From the NCBI RefSeq assembly GCF_030997045.1, contig NZ_CP116899.1, positions 682,001-746,000 on the forward strand: a stretch of DNA of 64,000 nt, given 5' to 3'. The position numbers and the translations under genes were made by a program. Below, in pieces: positions 59,195-64,000 of this stretch (the stretch's first letter is position 1; every line of letters begins with the position of its first letter). This DNA comes from Microbulbifer sp. TB1203 (GTDB lineage Bacteria > Pseudomonadota > Gammaproteobacteria > Pseudomonadales > Cellvibrionaceae). Below the pieces are notes generated by a model, which searched no databases, was not told the origin of the DNA, and saw nothing but the letters and a program-made list of their open reading frames with translations.

Positions 59195-62032
59195 CTACGC
59201 CTGCGCCTCCCTCGCCACCAGGCCGAACAACGCGTCCAGGTCCTGCTCCTGGCCCCAGTCGTGCAGTGCGCGGATTTCCCGCGCCGTGGCCTCCAGGCTT
59301 CGTCCGTCGACCTCCGCCTCTTCCTCCTCCTGCAGCGGGCGCAGCTGTTCCTGCAATTTCGCGGTGGCCTCCCGTAGCCGCGGCACACCGCAATAACAGC
59401 AGGCGCCGTGCAGGCGGTGTACCAGCTCGAACAACCCCTTGTGATCCCCCTCGGCCTGCAGGCGCTTCAATTCCTGTTCGTCGACCATCAGCCCATCGAG
59501 CAGCATCTGCAGCATGTCGCGGGCCAGTTTGGCGTTGTTGTTGCTGAGGCCCAGGCTCTCGCTGATGTCCACCGGGCGCGGGCTCCGCTCGCGTCCCGGG
59601 GCGGGCATCGCCGGTGCCAGGATTTTCATCCAGCGCTTGATCATATTGCTTAGCTGCGCCTCGCTGACCGGCTTGCTGAGGTAGTCGTCCATTCCCGCGG
59701 AGAGCAGGCGGGCCTTTTCCTCGGCGCCGGCGTGGGCGGTGAGCGCGATGATCGGAATGCGCTTGTCGCTCTTCCCCTGGCTTTTTTCTTCTTCGCGAAT
59801 CCGGCGGGTGGCGGCGATGCCGTCCATATCCGGCATCTGGATATCCATAAAGATCAGATCGAATTCCCTCTGTCGCCAGAGTTGCAATGCCTCTTCGCCG
59901 CTCGCTGCCACGGTGGCGTCCACGCCCTGGGCGCGCAGGAGCTCCCCTACCAGCAGGCGGTTGGCCCTGTGGTCGTCCACCGCCAGCACCCGCGGCGCGG
60001 CGGGCCAGGGCAGGGCGGGTTGGCTGCCGGTAATGCGCGGCGCCTGGCCCGATTGTGGCGCGGCGCGGCGCAGGGCACGCAGCAGGTTGTCGCGGGTCAC
60101 CGGCTTGCGCAGAAAGGTCAGGACCCGAGTGCGCAACTGTTCATAGCAGCGGCGCAGTTCCACCGGTGAACCCTGCAGAATGACCCGGCATTGGTAGGTA
60201 TCCACCAACTGCTGCACCGTACCCACGAACCGTTCGAAATCGCCACCGGCGATGGCGGTATCGATGATCACCGCATCCGGCTGCGAGTCGTGGCGCCACA
60301 TCTGCTCCACCGCCGGCTGCAGGGTTTTGGTATCCGCCAGCTCTATCGCTTCCACCTGCCAGTGCCTGAGCAACTGCGCCACCTGCAAGCGGGTCATATT
60401 GTTGGGGTCTGCGACCAGCAGGCGGGCGCCCGGAAACTGGTCGCGCACCGGCCCGGCGCGGTTGCGTTCCAACAGCAGGGGCAGGTGTACCCAGAAGGTC
60501 GAGCCCCTGCCGGCGACTTCATCGATACCGATACTGCCGCGCATGCGCTGGATCAGGCTGCGCGCGATCGCCAGGCCCAGGCCGCTGCTGCTGATCTGCT
60601 GGCTGTGCCGCCGGGTGCTGTGCTCAACCAACTGGCGCAGTTCCCGGCGGCCCTGTTCGTCGATGCGATTGCCGAGGTCGGTGACGCTGATGCGCACCAT
60701 CAGTTCCGACTCCCTGGCGCTCTGCACACTGATGCGCACCGGGATATCGCCGTTCTCGGAACTGCGCACCGCACTGCCCACGAGGTTGGTGAGTATCTGC
60801 TTGATACGCAATGGGTCGCCGATCAGCGTAGTGGGCAATTGGTTGTCGATCAGTGGTACCAGTTCCAACTGGTGTTCATAGGCGAAGGGCGCCAGTATCT
60901 GCAGGGTTTCCTCCAGCAGTTGCCCGAGGTCCATGGGAATATGGTCGAGCACCAGGTTGCCGGACTCGATGCGCGAGAAGTCCAGGATATCGTTGATCGT
61001 GGTGAGCAGACTTTCCGACGAGCGCAGGATGGTCTGCAGGTAGTCCTGCTGCAATTCGTCCACATCGGTTTTCAAAAGCAGGTTGGTAAAACCGATGATG
61101 CCGTTCAGCGGTGTGCGGATTTCGTGGCTGGTATTGGCGAGGAAAGCGGATTTTACCTGGCTGGCCTCCAGTGCTTTCTTGCGCGCCAGGTCCAGTTCGA
61201 TGTTCTGCTCTTCCATGCTGTCCAGAGATTGCCGGAGGTCTTCCATGGACTGATGCAGGCTGGATTTGTAATCCCGCTGGTGGTTGGCGAGGTTCGCCGC
61301 CATCTCGTTGACCTGCTCCGCCAGTTGGTGCAGCTCGCGGTTGTAGCTCTCGCCGGCGCGGGCGGCGAAGCGGCCGTCGCCGATGGCCGAGAGTGTCTCC
61401 CGCAGCCGCGCCAGGGAGCGGGCGAAGCGCTCGGACAGGAACACCGACCACATCAGCGCTGCCAGGGTGCACACGATCAGTCCCAGCAGTAGTACCACCA
61501 CCACCTGGTAGGTGCCGACGATAAAGTAGGGGCGGTGCAATTCGATGCTCAGCCAGCAGCTGAGCGGATCTCCCTCCAGGGGCTGCAGCACCTGAAGGCT
61601 GCCGGATTTCTCGTAGATGAAAGGCGCGCGGCCGTGCAGCTCGGCGGCGCTGACGGTGGCGCGTGGACGGGGGCCCACGCCGGCCAGCAGCCGCAGTCCG
61701 CTGTCGTCGTTCAGGGGGACTCCCTTGACGGCATCGGTGGTGTAGATGTGCACCGAGCGCACCATGTCCTTTTCCAGCATCAGCGTCAGCAGGCTCTGGT
61801 GCAGCCATTCCTTGCGCAGTTCCGACGGCTGGCTGCCGCTCAGCTGGATCAGCGATGCCAGTTGCTCCGCGCTGGCGCGGCCGTGGCTCAGCAGCAGCTG
61901 GCGGCGCTCGTGAAGCTGCTGCAGGCTGAACAGTATGCCCAGTACCAGGGCCAGCAGCAGTGCCGGCGCCAGGGCAAAGCGGAACACGATCGCGCGCAGT
62001 GAGCGCAGGCGGGGGGGCGGATCCTGTACCAT
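59195..62032 (-). CDS. gacS: Hybrid sensor histidine kinase GacS/BarA
   Basis: 945 residues. Two transmembrane helices (about 14-36 and 172-195) flank a periplasmic domain; then HAMP, the HisKA domain with the phospho-His in LANTSHEIRTPLNGIIGF, an ATPase domain (SGLGLAIARSLIQRMRG), a degenerate receiver (VIIDTAIAGG), an intact receiver (LIFMDIQMPDMDGIAATR) and a C-terminal Hpt domain with LVHRLHGACCYCGV. It works with GacA on the Rsm small RNA circuit. Its position between acpS and cysM is as in Pseudomonas. Confidence 0.94.
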   Translation of the reverse strand: MVQDPPPRLRSLRAIVFRFALAPALLLALVLGILFSLQQLHERRQLLLSHGRASAEQLASLIQLSGSQPSELRKEWLHQSLLTLMLEKDMVRSVHIYTTDAVKGVPLNDDSGLRLLAGVGPRPRATVSAAELHGRAPFIYEKSGSLQVLQPLEGDPLSCWLSIELHRPYFIVGTYQVVVVLLLGLIVCTLAALMWSVFLSERFARSLARLRETLSAIGDGRFAARAGESYNRELHQLAEQVNEMAANLANHQRDYKSSLHQSMEDLRQSLDSMEEQNIELDLARKKALEASQVKSAFLANTSHEIRTPLNGIIGFTNLLLKTDVDELQQDYLQTILRSSESLLTTINDILDFSRIESGNLVLDHIPMDLGQLLEETLQILAPFAYEHQLELVPLIDNQLPTTLIGDPLRIKQILTNLVGSAVRSSENGDIPVRISVQSARESELMVRISVTDLGNRIDEQGRRELRQLVEHSTRRHSQQISSSGLGLAIARSLIQRMRGSIGIDEVAGRGSTFWVHLPLLLERNRAGPVRDQFPGARLLVADPNNMTRLQVAQLLRHWQVEAIELADTKTLQPAVEQMWRHDSQPDAVIIDTAIAGGDFERFVGTVQQLVDTYQCRVILQGSPVELRRCYEQLRTRVLTFLRKPVTRDNLLRALRRAAPQSGQAPRITGSQPALPWPAAPRVLAVDDHRANRLLVGELLRAQGVDATVAASGEEALQLWRQREFDLIFMDIQMPDMDGIAATRRIREEEKSQGKSDKRIPIIALTAHAGAEEKARLLSAGMDDYLSKPVSEAQLSNMIKRWMKILAPAMPAPGRERSPRPVDISESLGLSNNNAKLARDMLQMLLDGLMVDEQELKRLQAEGDHKGLFELVHRLHGACCYCGVPRLREATAKLQEQLRPLQEEEEAEVDGRSLEATAREIRALHDWGQEQDLDALFGLVAREAQA

Positions 62033-62042
62033 GGGTCAGTTA

Positions 62043-62150
62043 TCGGTTATTCGTTAACAGCCGCCATGATCAGCGATTGACCACCAATGATCAATGTCTG
62101 GTCACGGTTCATTGATAACTGTTCACTGATCGCTGATCATTGTCTTCCGT
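62043..62150. repeat. GATCA-rich inverted repeat upstream of cysM
   Basis: Motifs such as ATGATCAGCGATTGA and ACTGATCGCTGATCATTG mirror each other around GGTCACGGTTCATTG. The central motifs resemble those at 54793-54871. The segment lies between the divergent gacS and cysM starts, so it sits in their shared regulatory region. Confidence 0.7.
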
Positions 62151-62179
62151 TGAGGTTTGAATCTGGAACGCGCATCACC

Positions 62180-63082
62180 ATGGATTACCCCACAATCGCC
62201 GATTGCGTAGGCAACACGCCGCTGGTTCGGCTACAGCGCCTGCAGGGCGAGACCAGTAACACCATCCTGCTCAAGCTGGAGGGGAACAATCCGGCCGGTT
62301 CGGTCAAGGACCGGCCGGCCCTGTCGATGATCCAGCATGCCGAGGCCCGCGGCCGGATAAAGCCCGGGGATACCCTGATCGAGGCCACCAGCGGCAACAC
62401 CGGTATCGCCCTGGCCATGGCCGCGGCGATCAAGGGCTACCGCATGGTGCTGATCATGCCGGAGAGCGCCACCGACGAGCGCAAGGCGGCGATGACCGCT
62501 TACGGGGCCGAATTGATCCTGGTGACCGCGGAGGAGGGCATGGAGGGCGCTCGCGACCTGGCACTGAAAATGCAAGAGGAAGGGCGTGGCCTGGTGCTGG
62601 ACCAGTTCGCCAATCACGACAATCCGCGGGCGCATTTCGAGGGCACCGGTCCGGAGATCTGGCGCCAGACCAACGGCGAGATCACCCATTTCGTCTCCTC
62701 CATGGGCACTACCGGCACTATCATGGGCTGTGGCCGCTATCTCAAGCAGCAGAATCCCGCTGTGCAGATTATCGGCCTGAGACCCACCGAAGGCTCCAGT
62801 ATTCCCGGCATCCGCCGCTGGCCGAGCGCCTACCTGCCCAGTATCTTCGCCGCTGAGGAGGTGGATCGAACCCTGGATATCAGCCAGCGGGAAGCGGAGG
62901 AAATGACCCGCAAACTGGCCCGGGTCGAAGGAATTTTCTGCGGCGTCTCCTCCGGCGGCGCCGTGGCCGCTGCCCTGCGGGTGTCTGCGGAAGTGGAGCA
63001 CGCCACCATAGTGGCGATTATCTGCGACCGTGGGGATCGCTATCTGTCTTCCGGTTTGTTCGGCAACCAGTTCGGCAACTAG
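62180..63082 (+). CDS. cysM: Cysteine synthase B
   Basis: 300 residues from ATG 62180 (MDYPTIADCVGNTPLVRL). PLP-dependent synthesis of cysteine from O-acetylserine and sulfide or thiosulfate. The PLP Lys is in NNPAGSVKDRPAL, the substrate loop is EATSGNTGIALAM, and the phosphate-binding SSMGTTGTIMG is intact. It is 0 bases from the following relA start. An upstream in-frame extension reads repeat sequence and is rejected. Confidence 0.95.
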   Translation: MDYPTIADCVGNTPLVRLQRLQGETSNTILLKLEGNNPAGSVKDRPALSMIQHAEARGRIKPGDTLIEATSGNTGIALAMAAAIKGYRMVLIMPESATDERKAAMTAYGAELILVTAEEGMEGARDLALKMQEEGRGLVLDQFANHDNPRAHFEGTGPEIWRQTNGEITHFVSSMGTTGTIMGCGRYLKQQNPAVQIIGLRPTEGSSIPGIRRWPSAYLPSIFAAEEVDRTLDISQREAEEMTRKLARVEGIFCGVSSGGAVAAALRVSAEVEHATIVAIICDRGDRYLSSGLFGNQFGN

Positions 63083-64000
63083 ATGGTTCAAGTAAGAAAA
63101 CACCACTCTCTGGGCGCTGACAGCGAGCTGGACCTGGAATCCTGGCTGCGTCACGTGCAGACCCTGGCCAAGCTCGACGGCGGTGCCCTGGTCACCCTGC
63201 GCCGGGCCGCGGAACTGAGCGCCGAGGCGGAGAAGCGGGCGATCGCCGCGGAGAATATCTGGGCCGAGGGTGCCAGCAGCTTCCGCACCGGCCTGGAGAT
63301 GGCCGAGATACTCGCCGACCTGCAGATTGACAGCGAAGCGCTGTGCGCCGCGGTGCTCTACCGCGCGGTGCGGGAAAAGCGCCTGCCTCTGAAAACCGTC
63401 GAGGAGGAGTTCGGCAAGACGGTGGCCAAGCTGATCCGCGGGGTCCTGCGCATGGCCGCGATCCGCAGCCGCAGCGCCGAAACCGGGGGCGAGGGCAAAA
63501 GCGCAGCGGTTGAGGAGCACTCGGAGAATATCCGCCGCATGCTGGTGGCGCTGGTGGACGATGTGCGCGTGGCGCTGATCAAACTGTCCGAGCGCACCTG
63601 CGCGATCCGCGCGGCGAAGAATGCCGACCCGGCCAAGCGCCGTCGGGTCGCGAGGGAAGTGGCCGATGTCTACGCGCCCCTGGCCCACCGCCTGGGGATC
63701 GGCCATATCAAATGGGAGCTGGAGGACCTGTCGTTCCGCTACCTGGAAACGGACGATTACAAGCAGATAGCGCGCCTGCTGGACGAAAAGCGCCTGGCGC
63801 GGCAAAAATATATCGACCAGGTGCTGGAGCTGTTGCGCGGCGAGCTGGCGCGGGCGGACATCCGCGGCGAGGTCTACGGCCGCGCAAAGCACATCTACAG
63901 TATCTGGCGCAAAATGCGCCGCAAGAATATTGGCTTCTCCCAGGTATACGATATCCGCGCGGTGCGTATCCTGGTGCCCACGGTGCGCGACTGCTACGCG
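63083..64000 (+). CDS. relA: GTP pyrophosphokinase RelA (partial, runs off window)
   Basis: The first 306 residues of RelA; the gene continues past the window end. It makes (p)ppGpp in response to amino-acid starvation. The N-terminal pseudo-hydrolase domain (FRTGLEMAEILADLQIDSE, VALIKLSERTCAIRAAK) lacks the HD pair that SpoT keeps, as expected for RelA, and the synthetase domain is starting (HIYSIWRKMRRKNIGFSQVYDIRAVRILV). ATG 63083 directly follows the cysM stop. The rlmD gene often found between them is absent. Confidence 0.93.
   Translation, partial: MVQVRKHHSLGADSELDLESWLRHVQTLAKLDGGALVTLRRAAELSAEAEKRAIAAENIWAEGASSFRTGLEMAEILADLQIDSEALCAAVLYRAVREKRLPLKTVEEEFGKTVAKLIRGVLRMAAIRSRSAETGGEGKSAAVEEHSENIRRMLVALVDDVRVALIKLSERTCAIRAAKNADPAKRRRVAREVADVYAPLAHRLGIGHIKWELEDLSFRYLETDDYKQIARLLDEKRLARQKYIDQVLELLRGELARADIRGEVYGRAKHIYSIWRKMRRKNIGFSQVYDIRAVRILVPTVRDCYA

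Overview
The window is a gammaproteobacterial chromosome segment, probably from a marine, polysaccharide-degrading member of the Cellvibrionales such as Microbulbifer. The pointers are the nadB / rpoE-rseABC-mucD / lepA-lepB-rnc-era-recO-acpS / gacS / cysM-relA gene order, a multimodular GH10 xylanase with poly-serine linkers, and abundant REP-like dispersed repeats. The genus is an inference from gene content.

Region 1 (1-12.7 kb) is mostly core. It holds a lipoprotein, a CueR-like regulator with a metal permease, prfB with its programmed +1 frameshift, lysS, a PDZ protein, a lemA/TPM operon, yaeQ, yajQ, a phytase-like exported protein and two uracil-DNA glycosylases.

Region 2 (12.7-25.8 kb) is a defence island between ung and an RpiB-like isomerase. 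A Type I restriction-modification system (hsdR, hsdS ... hsdM) is split by four cargo genes: an NdpA-like protein, a GAPS4-like nuclease pair and an AlbA_2/ATPase protein. A Tse2-Tsi2-like toxin/immunity pair follows with no secretion system in view. The right border carries truncated second copies of rpiB and ung, so the island sits in a partial tandem duplication of its own insertion site.

Region 3 (25.9-32.4 kb) is core: ygfZ, sdhE-ygfX, nadB, and the sigma-E operon rpoE-rseA-rseB-rseC behind a sigma-E-type promoter.

Region 4 (32.7-51.0 kb) lies between rseC and mucD, which are adjacent in Pseudomonas. It holds the xylanase with two xyl-box-like operators, a dipeptide epimerase, an RND pump with a TetR regulator, a frameshifted AraC regulator, and an AT-richer cluster: DAHP synthase, FMO-like flavoenzyme, chorismate lyase and cytochrome P450. 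The last three match in type and order the bmp5-bmp6-bmp7 genes for polybrominated phenols and diphenyl ethers. A TSUP permease, an MFS transporter and a murein tripeptide amidase (MpaA) follow. The epimerase and MpaA are consecutive enzymes of one pathway and flank the cluster, which suggests it was inserted between them.

Region 5 (51.1-64.0 kb) is core: mucD, lepA, lepB, a DUF4845 protein, rnc, era, recO, acpS, gacS/barA, cysM and the start of relA. A 162-bp MITE-like inverted repeat with a 4-bp direct repeat on each side sits exactly at the lepA stop codon.
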